NCBI GenBank assembly: GCA_027622715.1
Contig: JAQBYN010000012.1
Location: 21,370-85,369, forward strand
DNA length: 64,000 nucleotides
Reading direction: 5' to 3'
From: Pseudomonadota bacterium
GTDB lineage: Bacteria; Pseudomonadota; Alphaproteobacteria; SHVP01
Under the pieces are notes generated by a model, which was not told the origin of the DNA, did no database searches, and saw only the letters and a list, made by a program, of their open reading frames with translations. A program made the translations under genes and the position numbers. Below are positions 17,268 through 25,990 of the stretch, one piece after another (position 1 is the first letter of the stretch; each line of letters starts with the position of its first letter).

Positions 17268-17857
17268 GCCGAAAGAAACTCAGCGATCTTTGCCTCTAGC
17301 TCGCCGTTAAGATCCGAAATCAGATTTTCGACAAGCTCGAACTGAATGGCCTCGCGCTCCCTTAGCGTGAGATTCTCCGACACTGTCTGGTTTCGCTCGG
17401 CACGAGCAGTCGCGAACGCGAGCCTGAACCCCCTGTCGTTCCGAATCTCAAGCGTGACAACGAGTAAGGCGTCGTATCGTTCGGCTTGATCGACCGTGAC
17501 CGCGCCACGCAGACCTTTTTCGACCGGCAGTTTCGTTTCGACGACCGATGCGGTCTCGATCACAAACTTAGCGCTGCCCTCAGTTCCCAGCGCCAACAGA
17601 CGATCAACCGACCACCGACGTGCGGCGCCGGTCGGCGACGTCGGCAGCAAATGTTCAATGTTGGGGCCTTTGAGGGGGGGAACGTAGTTCTCGACTATTT
17701 CGACAGACGCCACGTTCAACCGAATCTTGTCGAGGTGGGAGAAAGTCAGTTCCGGCAATGGCACCGGCGGCACGGTCTGCGCGCAAGCTGCCAAGAGCGC
17801 ACACGCAAGGGCCAATCGGCTGAGGGGGCGAAGATATCTTGCTGCGACGCTTGGCAC
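17255..17857 (-). CDS. Putative lipoprotein of unknown function
   Basis: A 200-residue protein with an N-terminal signal ending in a lipobox, L-L-A-A-C, so it is probably anchored to a membrane by the cysteine. The mature part has a proline-rich start, then mixed alpha/beta sequence and a long charged C-terminal helix (from R-E-R-E-A-I-Q onward). It resembles small uncharacterised lipoproteins found next to hslO in alphaproteobacteria, but I do not recognise a named family. The start is GTG. It begins 21 bases downstream of hslO on the same strand, so it could be the last gene of the argD-argF-hslO run. Confidence 0.7.
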   Translation of the reverse strand: MPSVAARYLRPLSRLALACALLAACAQTVPPVPLPELTFSHLDKIRLNVASVEIVENYVPPLKGPNIEHLLPTSPTGAARRWSVDRLLALGTEGSAKFVIETASVVETKLPVEKGLRGAVTVDQAERYDALLVVTLEIRNDRGFRLAFATARAERNQTVSENLTLREREAIQFELVENLISDLNGELEAKIAEFLSAYIL

Positions 17858-17878
17858 GTTCGGCCTCCCGATCTTGGA

Positions 17879-18811
17879 CTATTTGCCTGTCTCAAAAGAG
17901 TAGCACTGATTACAAAATTCGCATCGAACTTCGATCTGACCGCTATCGAGAACCATGTCCTCGACCTCATGCGGCGGAAACTGCTTCAGCACCGCCTCGA
18001 TGCGTTCGCGCGAACAACGGCATTTCGCGACAATTGGCGTTGGGTCGTAGACCCAAGCGCCGTCCTCATGAAACAACCTTCTTAGAAATGCCGATGGTTG
18101 CAGCAGCGGATCGCACAGCTCCGATGCCGTCGCCGTACCCACCAGTGCCCGCGCGTGCTGCCAATCTTCATCCGTCGCAACCTGATCGACGAATTTTGGT
18201 CCCTCTAAGCCACCAGCCGAAGCGAGGTTCTGCACCATGATTGCGCCAGCCCGCCATTGAACCTGCCCGCCGCGAACAATCTCGCGGGCGACCCCGACTC
18301 GAACGGCCGCGCGCAACTGCTCGGAACGGCGAAAATAGTTTTCAGTGCATTCCGCGAGCGTGTTTCCCTCTAGAGCGACGATGCCTTGATGCCGTTCGGT
18401 GTCGGCACCTTGATCGACGACCCAGCTGAGGACGCCTTCGCCAAAAAACCGGTCGATCCCCTCAACACCTAGCTCAGCTGCCTTCTCAACGTTTCCGGCG
18501 TCAAAACTTGCATACGCGCGAATCGACCCGGGCGTCTGAAAATCTGCGACCATGGCGCGAATCGGGCCATTGCCACGAATCTGCAAGGAAAAAATGCCGT
18601 CGAACTTTAGCGCGCTGGACAACGCCACACTCAGGACAATGAGCTCGCCAAGAAGATAAGACACCGCGTCTGGGTACTGCTGGCCTGAGAGCACCGCGTT
18701 GATTGCCGGACCAAGCCGAACGAGGCGACCGCGAACGCCGATCTTGTCTATCTGAAACGGGTACACGCAGTCGTCGGGCTCAGCCAGTAGGCGACCCTCT
18801 AGATCATGCAC
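17879..18811 (-). CDS. hslO: Hsp33 redox-regulated chaperone
   Basis: Hsp33 is a holdase activated by oxidation. The 310-residue product has the Hsp33 core with S-Y-L-L-G-E and Q-I-R-G-N-G-P segments, and the redox switch: C-R-C (as K-C-R-C-S) followed by C-E-F-C near the C terminus, the four zinc cysteines. The start chosen is GTG at 18809-18811, giving Met-His-Asp-Leu-Glu; the open frame runs about 80 codons further upstream, but that part lies wholly within argF and does not look like Hsp33. It overlaps the argF stop by 13 bases. Confidence 0.94.
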   Translation of the reverse strand: MHDLEGRLLAEPDDCVYPFQIDKIGVRGRLVRLGPAINAVLSGQQYPDAVSYLLGELIVLSVALSSALKFDGIFSLQIRGNGPIRAMVADFQTPGSIRAYASFDAGNVEKAAELGVEGIDRFFGEGVLSWVVDQGADTERHQGIVALEGNTLAECTENYFRRSEQLRAAVRVGVAREIVRGGQVQWRAGAIMVQNLASAGGLEGPKFVDQVATDEDWQHARALVGTATASELCDPLLQPSAFLRRLFHEDGAWVYDPTPIVAKCRCSRERIEAVLKQFPPHEVEDMVLDSGQIEVRCEFCNQCYSFETGK

Positions 18812-19734
18812 CAGTTGAGAATCCCTTTTTGCACGTGAAGACGATTCTCGGCCTCCGCCCATACGACGGAATTTGGACCGTCGATGACGTCTCCCGTAAC
18901 CTCTTGCCCGCGGTGCGCCGGCAGACAGTGCATAAAGAGGGCCTGCGACTGCGCGAGCGACATGATCTCTGAGTTTACCTGAAAGGGACGTAACAGTTCT
19001 TGCCGCGTTGTTGTCGCGGCAGCAGATGTTGGCGTTTCGTCGCTCATCGAGAGCCACACATCGGTGACGACGCAGTCTGCGCCCGCTGCTGCATCAGCCG
19101 CGCTGCCCACAATCTGTATCGAGGCGCCCTGAGCTTGTGCCCAACTCAAGATATCTGCGTCAGGCGATAGTTCGCTGGGACAGGCAAGGTCAAGGTGAAA
19201 TCCGAACTTCGCCGACGCCTGAATCCACGTTGCAGCCATGTTATTGCCGTCCCCGATCCAAGCGATCTTGGCACCCTGAACCGGCCCTCGGTGTTCTTCG
19301 AAGGTCATGATGTCCCCCATTACCTGACAGGGGTGGCTGCGGTCCGTTAATCCGTTGATGACGGGAACGTCGGCACCGGCGGCAAGTTCATCAAGGACTT
19401 CATGCCGCGGCGTTCGAATCATGATCGCGTCGACATAGCGGGATAGAACCCGCGCTGTGTCCGCGACGGTCTCACCTCTATCTAGCTGCATAGTCGAACC
19501 GCTCATTTCGATGGTCTGACCACCAAGCTGGCGCATTGCGACATCGAATGAGACGCGCGTCCTCGTCGATGGTTTTTCGAAAATCATCGCGAGAATACGA
19601 CCCGCGAGTGGGCGGTCGGCGTCCGGCGCCCCGCGAGGCAAACCATCGCGCAGCCGCTTTCGCGCGTTGGCGTCGTCAAGAATTTGGCGCAACGTTGCGT
19701 AATCCAGAACACCGATGTCGGTAAAATCCGGCAT
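18799..19734 (-). CDS. argF: Ornithine carbamoyltransferase
   Basis: ArgF joins ornithine and carbamoyl phosphate to form citrulline. Carbamoyl-phosphate binding S-T-R-T-R is at residues 56-60, H-P-C-Q follows in the middle of the protein, and the ornithine-binding H-C-L-P-A segment lies near the C terminus. The 311 residues match the family. It starts three bases after the argD stop and its end overlaps the hslO start, so argD-argF-hslO is a tight operon. Confidence 0.97.
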   Translation of the reverse strand: MPDFTDIGVLDYATLRQILDDANARKRLRDGLPRGAPDADRPLAGRILAMIFEKPSTRTRVSFDVAMRQLGGQTIEMSGSTMQLDRGETVADTARVLSRYVDAIMIRTPRHEVLDELAAGADVPVINGLTDRSHPCQVMGDIMTFEEHRGPVQGAKIAWIGDGNNMAATWIQASAKFGFHLDLACPSELSPDADILSWAQAQGASIQIVGSAADAAAGADCVVTDVWLSMSDETPTSAAATTTRQELLRPFQVNSEIMSLAQSQALFMHCLPAHRGQEVTGDVIDGPNSVVWAEAENRLHVQKGILNWCMI

Positions 19735-19737
19735 GCC

Positions 19738-20910
19738 TCAAAAACTCGTCGCACTAAGGGCATCATCGAGCTTGGCGAGAGCTTCCTCGATGTGACTCTG
19801 GTCTATGATTAGGGGCGGAAGAAGACGCACGACATTGTCGCCCGCGACCACACTCAGCATCCCGCGCGCGCGCAGCTCCGCAATAACGACGTTCGGATCG
19901 CCCGTGCATCGCAACCCAACAAACAGACCTTTGCCGCGCACCTCTGCAATCTTGTTCCCATGTTTGGCGCGCAGCTTCTCAAGTCCTTGATGGAGCGCAT
20001 CCGCGCTTCTCCGGACCGCTTCTAAGAAGCCCGGCCTTGTCACTTCTTTCATGACAGCGAGACCCACTGCGGTTGCAATCGGATTGCCACCAAATGTCGA
20101 ACCATGGGATCCCGCGACCATTCCCTGAGCCGCCCTTTCCGTTGCCAGACAGGCGCCGATCGGGAGACCGCCACCTAGTGCTTTGGCAACGGCCATGACA
20201 TCTGGCGTCACGCCCCAATGCTCATGAGCGAATAGTCGACCGGTCCTACCGACACCGGATTGAACCTCGTCGAACATGAGGAGGAGATCGGCCTTGTCAG
20301 CGATTTGACGCAACGCCGGCAGGAACGAATCCGGCGACACCCTGACGCCGCTTTCACCTTGGATCGGCTCGACCAGGATGGCGGCGGTCTCCGAGGAGAT
20401 CACCTGCTCCACGGCGGCGACGTCGCCGAACGGGACTTGGTCAAAACCATCGACCGGCGGTCCAAATCCGTCGAGATGCTTTTTTTGATTGCCTGCTGCC
20501 AGGGTGGCCAGGGTACGGCCGTGAAATGCACCCTCGAACGTTATGATCCGGTATCTCTCGGGGTTGCCCCCAGCCGACTGAAACTTGCGCGCAACTTTAA
20601 TGCAGCATTCGAGGGCTTCGGCGCCGGAATTTCCGAAAAAGACCGTATCGGCGAATGTGTTCGCAACAAGAATCTCGGCAAGTGCCTCTTGGGTGGGAAT
20701 GCGCACCAGATTGGAGGTGTGCCAAACGCCCTCTGCCGCCGTCCTCAGCGCTTCGACGAGCTTTGGGTGATTGTGCCCGAGCGTCGTGACGGCGATTCCG
20801 GAGGCAAAGTCCAGGTATTTTCGACCGTCGGCGTCAAAAAGGTAGGGGCCTTCTCCTCGCACAAACGCTAGATCTGCGCGGGCGTAGGTCGGCATTATTG
20901 CGGAAATCAC
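19738..20910 (-). CDS. argD: Acetylornithine aminotransferase
   Basis: ArgD is a class III PLP aminotransferase converting N-acetylglutamate semialdehyde to N-acetylornithine, and may also serve lysine synthesis at the succinyl-DAP step. The PLP lysine lies in V-A-K-A-L-G-G-G-L-P-I-G, preceded by F-D-E-V-Q-S-G-V-G-R-T-G; G-N-S-G-A-E-A-L-E is also present. The start used is GTG at 20908-20910 with GGGAGA at good spacing. An internal ATG five codons later has no suitable ribosome site. The open frame extends 37 codons further upstream but those residues do not resemble ArgD. The product is 390 residues. Confidence 0.95.
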   Translation of the reverse strand: MISAIMPTYARADLAFVRGEGPYLFDADGRKYLDFASGIAVTTLGHNHPKLVEALRTAAEGVWHTSNLVRIPTQEALAEILVANTFADTVFFGNSGAEALECCIKVARKFQSAGGNPERYRIITFEGAFHGRTLATLAAGNQKKHLDGFGPPVDGFDQVPFGDVAAVEQVISSETAAILVEPIQGESGVRVSPDSFLPALRQIADKADLLLMFDEVQSGVGRTGRLFAHEHWGVTPDVMAVAKALGGGLPIGACLATERAAQGMVAGSHGSTFGGNPIATAVGLAVMKEVTRPGFLEAVRRSADALHQGLEKLRAKHGNKIAEVRGKGLFVGLRCTGDPNVVIAELRARGMLSVVAGDNVVRLLPPLIIDQSHIEEALAKLDDALSATSF

Positions 20911-21106
20911 GATGCTCTCCCGCTCTCGGTTCAGTAAACCGGCTGTCGGAAAGCGCCAGAATATGAGGCCGTCCGCCGATTCTGTCAATCGACGGATGGC
21001 GAAACCGAGATCAGCCCGCATTTGACACCCTTAACGAACGATTAACCGACGAGCCGCATTGTCCTAGGCGCCAAAGCCTCTTCTGACCTCCAGTGCCGGA
21101 GCGCCG

Positions 21107-23338
21107 GTGACCGATTCGATCTCCACGGAAATCTTGCCGCGTTCGAGCAACCAACCGACCGGCGCCGCGCTCATTGTCGCGCGCCAGTTGATGGCAGACG
21201 GCGATCAAGCGACAGCAATTCAGACTCTTTCCGAGTTGGCCGAGAACACGTCGGACCCTGAAATCTCCTTCACTCTTGGCATTTGGTGTCTCAATGGCGG
21301 CCGCGCTGTCGAGGCGCTGCACCATTTCCAAAATTCGGCGTCCCTAGCCCCTGGTGTGCCGGAAGTATTCATCAATCTTGCAACGGCCGCAGGCCGCTTG
21401 CGCCGCCACGTCGACGCACTCGACGCTGCCACTCGAGCGGTGGCGCTTGCCCGCGATAACGACAATGCGCAAGGCGCGCTGGGCAATGCCCTGTTGGCGC
21501 TGAAGCGACCGGTCGAGGCGGAAATCGCCTATCTTGAGGCACACAAACTCGTGCCGTCATCGGTCACGTGGATGCTCAATCTGGGCCACTGTTTGATGAC
21601 ACGAGGCGACAATTCAGGCGCAAGGAGTTGGTTCGAAAGAGCCCTTAGCACACAACCAGATTCCAATGTCGCGCTCAACGGATTGGCCTTGTGTGATCAA
21701 GTCGCGGGCAACCATTCGAGTGCGATCGAAACGTTCAACCGAGCCATCGCGCATGATGAGGGGTACGCCGAAGCCTGGGGCAATATCGCGGTGTCCCTGC
21801 AGTGCATCGGGCGTCATCACGACGCGTTAGCCGCCGCACAACGGTCGATTGAACTGGGGCCGGGGTCTCCCAGTGCACTCCTTAATTTCGGTCACATTCT
21901 GCAGGCGCTTGGTCGCCACGACGAAGCGACACAAGCCTATGAGGATGCGCTCAAGATTGAGCCAAACCTTCCCGGTGTTCGAGCCTACCTGCTCCACTCC
22001 AGGCGCCATGTGTGTCGGTGGGAAGGCGATGCCGAGCTTGTCGACGCCGTCGTCAAAGATGTCGCCCAGGGCGCGCAGGTGCCGCCATTTGCCCTTGCTG
22101 GCACAAATGCATCGCCTCAAACTAGGCTGGTTGCCGCGAAGCGATCCGCCGCTGCGCACGCGACCCTGGCGCCCACAGCAGACCGGTTTAGCATCTCCTC
22201 TCCAGGCAAGAAGCCCCTTCGAATCGGGTTCGTGTCACCTGATTTTCGCACGCATAGCCTGGCGATGTCGTTTTCCAGTGTGCTCGGCGCCCGCGATAAT
22301 CCGGATTTCGAGTGGATTGGATACTCGATTGCGGGTAGTGGATCCGACGCGCTGACCAACGAGTTCCACCTGGCATTTGACCGCATGGTCGATCTCGGGC
22401 CCAGATCGATTGAAGAAGCTGTAAGCCAGATAGTATCTGACGGGATTGACGTCCTCGTCGATCTTGCCGGGCATACCCGTGGATCGCGGTTGGAGATATT
22501 TGCGCACCGGCCGGCACGTGTGCAGGTTCACTACCTCGGCTATGGCAGTACCCTCGGTGCTGACTATATCCCGTGGCTTCTTACCGACCGCGTGCACACC
22601 CCGCCGACGCTCGTGCGACACTGCTCGGAAACATTGGTGTACTTGCCAAATACCTTCATGGCAGCTGCCGCAGTCGACCCGCCGCTAGAGACACCTGATC
22701 GCGTTACCGAGGGCCTGCCCGCCGACGGAATCGTGTTCGCCTGTTTTAACGCGACCTACAAGTTGGAACCTGACTCATTCGCGAGCTGGATGCGCATACT
22801 CACTGGGGTTCCCGGCAGTGTCCTGTGGCTGCGCGGCACGAGCGAAAGCGTGATGGCGCGGATGCGTCACACTGCCGAGATTCAAGGCGTTGCGGCCGAC
22901 CGGCTGATTTTTGCCGAGCGCAAGGACCGGCCAAGCCATTTAGCGCGCCACCGCCTCGCCCACATTTGCCTGGATTCGTTTAATCATGCCGGCGGCGTCA
23001 CGACGATCGACGCGTTGCTTGCCGGCGTTCCTGTCATCACCATCGCCGGGTCCAGCCAGAGCGCCCGAACCGGCGCGTCGATCCTATCGGCGTTAGGCAT
23101 GCCGGCTTTGGTTCAAGCAGGTACCGATGGGTACGAGAAACTAGCGATCGGACTGGCCACGGACTCTAGGTGGCTGGAGGAGACCAAAGACACGGTGCGG
23201 AAACAGGTGACGGTCTCGCCCCTCTTTGATCCAGCGGCGCTTGCTCGCGACCTAAACTCGGCTTTTCGCACGATGTACGACATCACGGCGAGCGGCAGCG
23301 AGCCGGTAACCTTCGACATTGCCTCAGCGCCGCACTGA
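21107..23338 (+). CDS. TPR-containing O-GlcNAc transferase-like glycosyltransferase (GT41, SPINDLY type)
   Basis: A 743-residue protein. Residues about 20-310 hold tandem tetratricopeptide repeats (repeated A-L-x-x-A and A-E-A-W-G-N signatures). Residues about 365-720 form a GT41 domain: I-G-F-V-S-P-D-F-R-T-H-S at its start, D-L-A-G-H-T-R-G-S-R, H-Y-L-G-Y-G-S-T, and F-N-H-A-G-G-V-T-T-I-D-A-L-L-A-G-V-P-V near the end. Such enzymes transfer a sugar from a nucleotide sugar to Ser/Thr of proteins. No flagellin or polysaccharide gene is adjacent, so the acceptor is unknown. The start is GTG. Its end overlaps the convergent gene by 15 bases. Confidence 0.88.
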   Translation: MTDSISTEILPRSSNQPTGAALIVARQLMADGDQATAIQTLSELAENTSDPEISFTLGIWCLNGGRAVEALHHFQNSASLAPGVPEVFINLATAAGRLRRHVDALDAATRAVALARDNDNAQGALGNALLALKRPVEAEIAYLEAHKLVPSSVTWMLNLGHCLMTRGDNSGARSWFERALSTQPDSNVALNGLALCDQVAGNHSSAIETFNRAIAHDEGYAEAWGNIAVSLQCIGRHHDALAAAQRSIELGPGSPSALLNFGHILQALGRHDEATQAYEDALKIEPNLPGVRAYLLHSRRHVCRWEGDAELVDAVVKDVAQGAQVPPFALAGTNASPQTRLVAAKRSAAAHATLAPTADRFSISSPGKKPLRIGFVSPDFRTHSLAMSFSSVLGARDNPDFEWIGYSIAGSGSDALTNEFHLAFDRMVDLGPRSIEEAVSQIVSDGIDVLVDLAGHTRGSRLEIFAHRPARVQVHYLGYGSTLGADYIPWLLTDRVHTPPTLVRHCSETLVYLPNTFMAAAAVDPPLETPDRVTEGLPADGIVFACFNATYKLEPDSFASWMRILTGVPGSVLWLRGTSESVMARMRHTAEIQGVAADRLIFAERKDRPSHLARHRLAHICLDSFNHAGGVTTIDALLAGVPVITIAGSSQSARTGASILSALGMPALVQAGTDGYEKLAIGLATDSRWLEETKDTVRKQVTVSPLFDPAALARDLNSAFRTMYDITASGSEPVTFDIASAPH

Positions 23339-24004
23339 CCGGAGATACGCGTCCATATGGAACCGCATATGGCCCGGTTCGTACTCATATGCGCGGCCGA
23401 AGGGGCAAGCGCGCCGCGCCGCGCAACCGTCGTAGCGGCATGCTTTTCCCTCGGGGTTTTCGCTCCCCGCACAATCCAGAACGTGATTTCGGATTAGATT
23501 GGCACCGGGTACGCGGCAGGCGGTCGTGCAGGGGCGCTCGGCGCACGCGATACAGGGCGACGGGCGCTCATCGCGCGCTGGCAGCGCGACCGGGTGGTCA
23601 AACAGCAGCGCCGCGCGATAAGCATGCCAAAGTCCAAAATCAGGATGCACAAATAGCCCAAGCGGCGAGGAAAACACGGCGTCACTCCGCACCGCCCAGG
23701 TCAGAAATGGCAGGAATGGTGGACCGTTGTGGGCGTACACCGCACGTGCACCGAGGCCCAAGGCAATCTCGTCCACGACCTCTTCGATCCACTGATTCAA
23801 CGGATCAGGCGCGTCATCTGATGCGATGGGTTGCGCCTGAAATGCTTGCCACATCGCCGATCCGGCATTCCCGACAAGGATAACGGTTCCGATTTGGCTA
23901 CTGAAAGTGCCAACCATTTCGCCGGGGTCCGGATTGAACCCGCCACGAAACAACAAACCGTACCGGCCAAGTTCCGCCTTGATCGCCTCAATGTCGGCGC
24001 TCAT
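23324..24004 (-). CDS. CblC/QueG-like protein with C-terminal Cys-rich ferredoxin-like region
   Basis: A 226-residue protein. The N-terminal two thirds (G-F-N-P-D-P, V-G-N-A-G-S-A-M-W, then V-Y-A-H-N-G-P-P) resembles the flavin/cobalamin-binding fold shared by MMACHC and epoxyqueuosine reductase. The C-terminal part has cysteines in C-I-A-C-A-E-R-P-C-T-T-A-C, C-A-G, C-R-Y-D-G-C and C-P-F-G. The first group looks like a [4Fe-4S] C-x2-C-x4-C-x3-C motif. A role in corrinoid handling or a reductive step is possible but not shown. It lies 39 bases downstream of the aldehyde dehydrogenase gene on the same strand. Confidence 0.6.
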   Translation of the reverse strand: MSADIEAIKAELGRYGLLFRGGFNPDPGEMVGTFSSQIGTVILVGNAGSAMWQAFQAQPIASDDAPDPLNQWIEEVVDEIALGLGARAVYAHNGPPFLPFLTWAVRSDAVFSSPLGLFVHPDFGLWHAYRAALLFDHPVALPARDERPSPCIACAERPCTTACRVPGANLIRNHVLDCAGSENPEGKACRYDGCAARRACPFGRAYEYEPGHMRFHMDAYLRSVRR

Positions 24005-24043
24005 CGGGCTTGGTCCAGCGCCTGCGCACTCACGCCTCGGGGC

Positions 24044-25492
24044 TCATAGCTCAGGCGAGCGAAGAACCATCATTTTCTGGATTTGCATGTCATGCATTGT
24101 GTGTGGAATTCCACCGACGCCAAGACCTGACTGTCGGAGTCCGGCGAACGGCATCCAATCCACGCGGAAAGCAGTGTGGTCATTGATCATGACCGCCGAC
24201 GCGTCCAACCGCGAATACACGCGCATGGCCCGATCAATGTCTTTGGTGAATACAGAAGCTTGAAATGCAAACGGCAAAGAATTCGCGCGCTCAATCGCTT
24301 CGTCCATGTCGTCATAGGGGTAGACGCAGATAACAGGACCGAACACTTCCTGCCGCGACATACGAACATCGTCGGGCGGGTCGTAGAGCACCGTCGGACC
24401 GTAGCAATTATGGTCCATCGGTTCGCCACCGGAGAGAATTTCGGCGCCGCGATCCGATGCCTCGGTGACCCATTCGTGAACACGCGCCACCTCGCGCGGA
24501 CGGATCAGCGGTCCAACCTCGGTGTCGGCCCTTGTCGGGTCGCCAACAATCAGCTTCTCGGCACCGTCAGCGAGCGCCTCTGCCAGGGTCCTCGCGAGGC
24601 TTTCGTGAGCAAAGATGCGCTGAACAGATACACAAACTTGCCCAGCGTGGTACATCCCACCCTTTAAGAGGGGTGGGACGATCTCGCTAAGATCGGCATC
24701 CGGCCCAACAATCACGGGGGCCGCGCCGCCGTGTTCTAACGCGCAGCGCGACCCCGGCGCGAGTTGCGAGCGAAGCGACCAGCCGACCCCGGGACTGCCT
24801 ATGAAACTAAAAAATCCCACCCGGGGATCAGTTACCAACGCCGTCGCCACATCGCGGCTCTCGGTCACGGTGACTTGGCACCACTCTTCCGGCAATCCCG
24901 CTTCTCGCAAAATTTCGACAAAGCGAATACAAGAAAGCGGTGTGTCTTCCGATGGCTTGACGATAACCGGACACCCGGTCGCAACGGCCGGCGCGACCTG
25001 ATGCGCAATCAGGTTGAGCGGATGGTTGAAGGCGCTGACAGCAACCACGACCCCGATCGGTTCAAGCGTCGTCGCGGCAAACCGATTGGCAGAAGCCGCG
25101 TTGACATTCATCGGGATAATTTCGCCAGCCGCGTGCTTCAGCTCTTCGACGCAGGCTTCGACGCTACTGATCGCCCGAATCGTTTCGATACGCGAGTCAA
25201 TCAACGGCTTGCCGCCTTCGCGCGCGGCATCGACGGCCAGTTGCTCGATCTGACCCTTCATGATCTCGGCAGCCCGCGAGAGTATTTCGATGCGTTTCGG
25301 CTTCGAGAGCCAGGAATCGCGTGAGCGAAAAAGCTTGTGCGCCGTGGTCAGTGCGGCCTCGACCGCATCCCCATTTGTCGCATCGACCGTGGCGATCACA
25401 CTTCGGTCGTAGGGGGCAAATACCTGCTTTTGAGCGTCGCCCGGTCTCGCACCCACCACCATCAGACGATGGTGAGATATGACTTCTGACAT
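24044..25492 (-). CDS. NAD(P)-dependent aldehyde dehydrogenase
   Basis: A 482-residue ALDH-superfamily enzyme oxidising an aldehyde to a carboxylate. The catalytic Cys is in G-Q-V-C-V-S-V, the general-base Glu in A-L-E-H-G-G, and A-F-N-H-P-L-N-L and K-P-S-E-D-T-P-L belong to the cofactor site. The start is ATG with GGAGG six bases upstream; the frame stays open for 19 codons before it. The sequence is closest in feel to lactaldehyde/phosphonoacetaldehyde-type dehydrogenases, but the neighbours give no substrate clue. Confidence 0.9.
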   Translation of the reverse strand: MSEVISHHRLMVVGARPGDAQKQVFAPYDRSVIATVDATNGDAVEAALTTAHKLFRSRDSWLSKPKRIEILSRAAEIMKGQIEQLAVDAAREGGKPLIDSRIETIRAISSVEACVEELKHAAGEIIPMNVNAASANRFAATTLEPIGVVVAVSAFNHPLNLIAHQVAPAVATGCPVIVKPSEDTPLSCIRFVEILREAGLPEEWCQVTVTESRDVATALVTDPRVGFFSFIGSPGVGWSLRSQLAPGSRCALEHGGAAPVIVGPDADLSEIVPPLLKGGMYHAGQVCVSVQRIFAHESLARTLAEALADGAEKLIVGDPTRADTEVGPLIRPREVARVHEWVTEASDRGAEILSGGEPMDHNCYGPTVLYDPPDDVRMSRQEVFGPVICVYPYDDMDEAIERANSLPFAFQASVFTKDIDRAMRVYSRLDASAVMINDHTAFRVDWMPFAGLRQSGLGVGGIPHTMHDMQIQKMMVLRSPEL

Positions 25493-25569
25493 AGATCCTC
25501 CGGGCCTTGCGCGTTGGCCCACCTTACCGGCCACCGATCGGACCGCCAACGGATGGATACGGGAAAAGG

Positions 25570-25646
25570 TGGCGCGCCTGGAGAGATTCGAACTCCCGAC
25601 CCCTAGATTCGTAGTCTAGTGCTCTATCCAGCTGAGCTACAGGCGC
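25570..25646 (-). tRNA. tRNA-Arg (anticodon ACG)
   Basis: On the minus strand a 77-base cloverleaf folds with acceptor stem GCGCCTG/CAGGCGC, discriminator G and encoded CCA. The anticodon stem CTAGA/TCTAG closes the loop CTACGAA, giving ACG (read as ICG after deamination, needing TadA). The T loop is TTCGAAT. The aldehyde dehydrogenase gene follows on the same strand about 78 bases downstream. Confidence 0.96.
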
Positions 25647-25990
25647 GCAGAACGTGGGCACCCGCTCCCGGGTCGCACACGAAGGCGTGGAACCTAATCA
25701 ATAAGCCGTTTCCTCGCAAGACAAGCGCGACCAGAGGGCTCCGACTGGTGCCCGAACCGGCCCGACGACTAAAAACCGTACCTGAACCCGCTAAATGCAG
25801 GGTATGTAGGGCAAATTCGCTTGTGGGTTCGGTCCGCATTTGTTTAAGATCGCCAAGTTTCAATGAACTTCAAGTTAGCTACCCCGTATTACCTGTATAT
25901 CGTTGGATAATCTCAAGAAATGGTTGCTCAGGTAGAGACGATTACCAGTCGCAATCTTTCTCGGTTGTTCGCCTCCGACATGCATATCTG
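25647..25990. other. Intergenic region between tRNA-Arg and the lipoprotein gene
   Basis: About 344 bases, noticeably more AT-rich than the surroundings in its right half (from about 25840). It should carry the minus-strand tRNA promoter and the plus-strand lipoprotein promoter. A GATAAT at 25906-25911 could be a -10 element but has no matching -35 at normal distance. A short inverted repeat AAGTT/AACTT is centred near 25865. The plus frame is open across the region, but translation over the tRNA is not credible. Confidence 0.5.

Noticed and set aside
18812..19057. Upstream extension of the hslO frame by 82 codons
   Set aside because: It lies within argF, resembles no Hsp33 N terminus, and a GTG start at 18811 gives the standard length.
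21022..21050. TTGACA at 21022-21027 as a promoter for the glycosyltransferase gene
   Set aside because: No acceptable -10 element occurs at 15-19 bases; the match is to one hexamer only.
25619..25990. N-terminal extension of the lipoprotein frame by 124 codons
   Set aside because: It begins inside tRNA-Arg and would place the signal peptide and lipobox in the middle of the protein.
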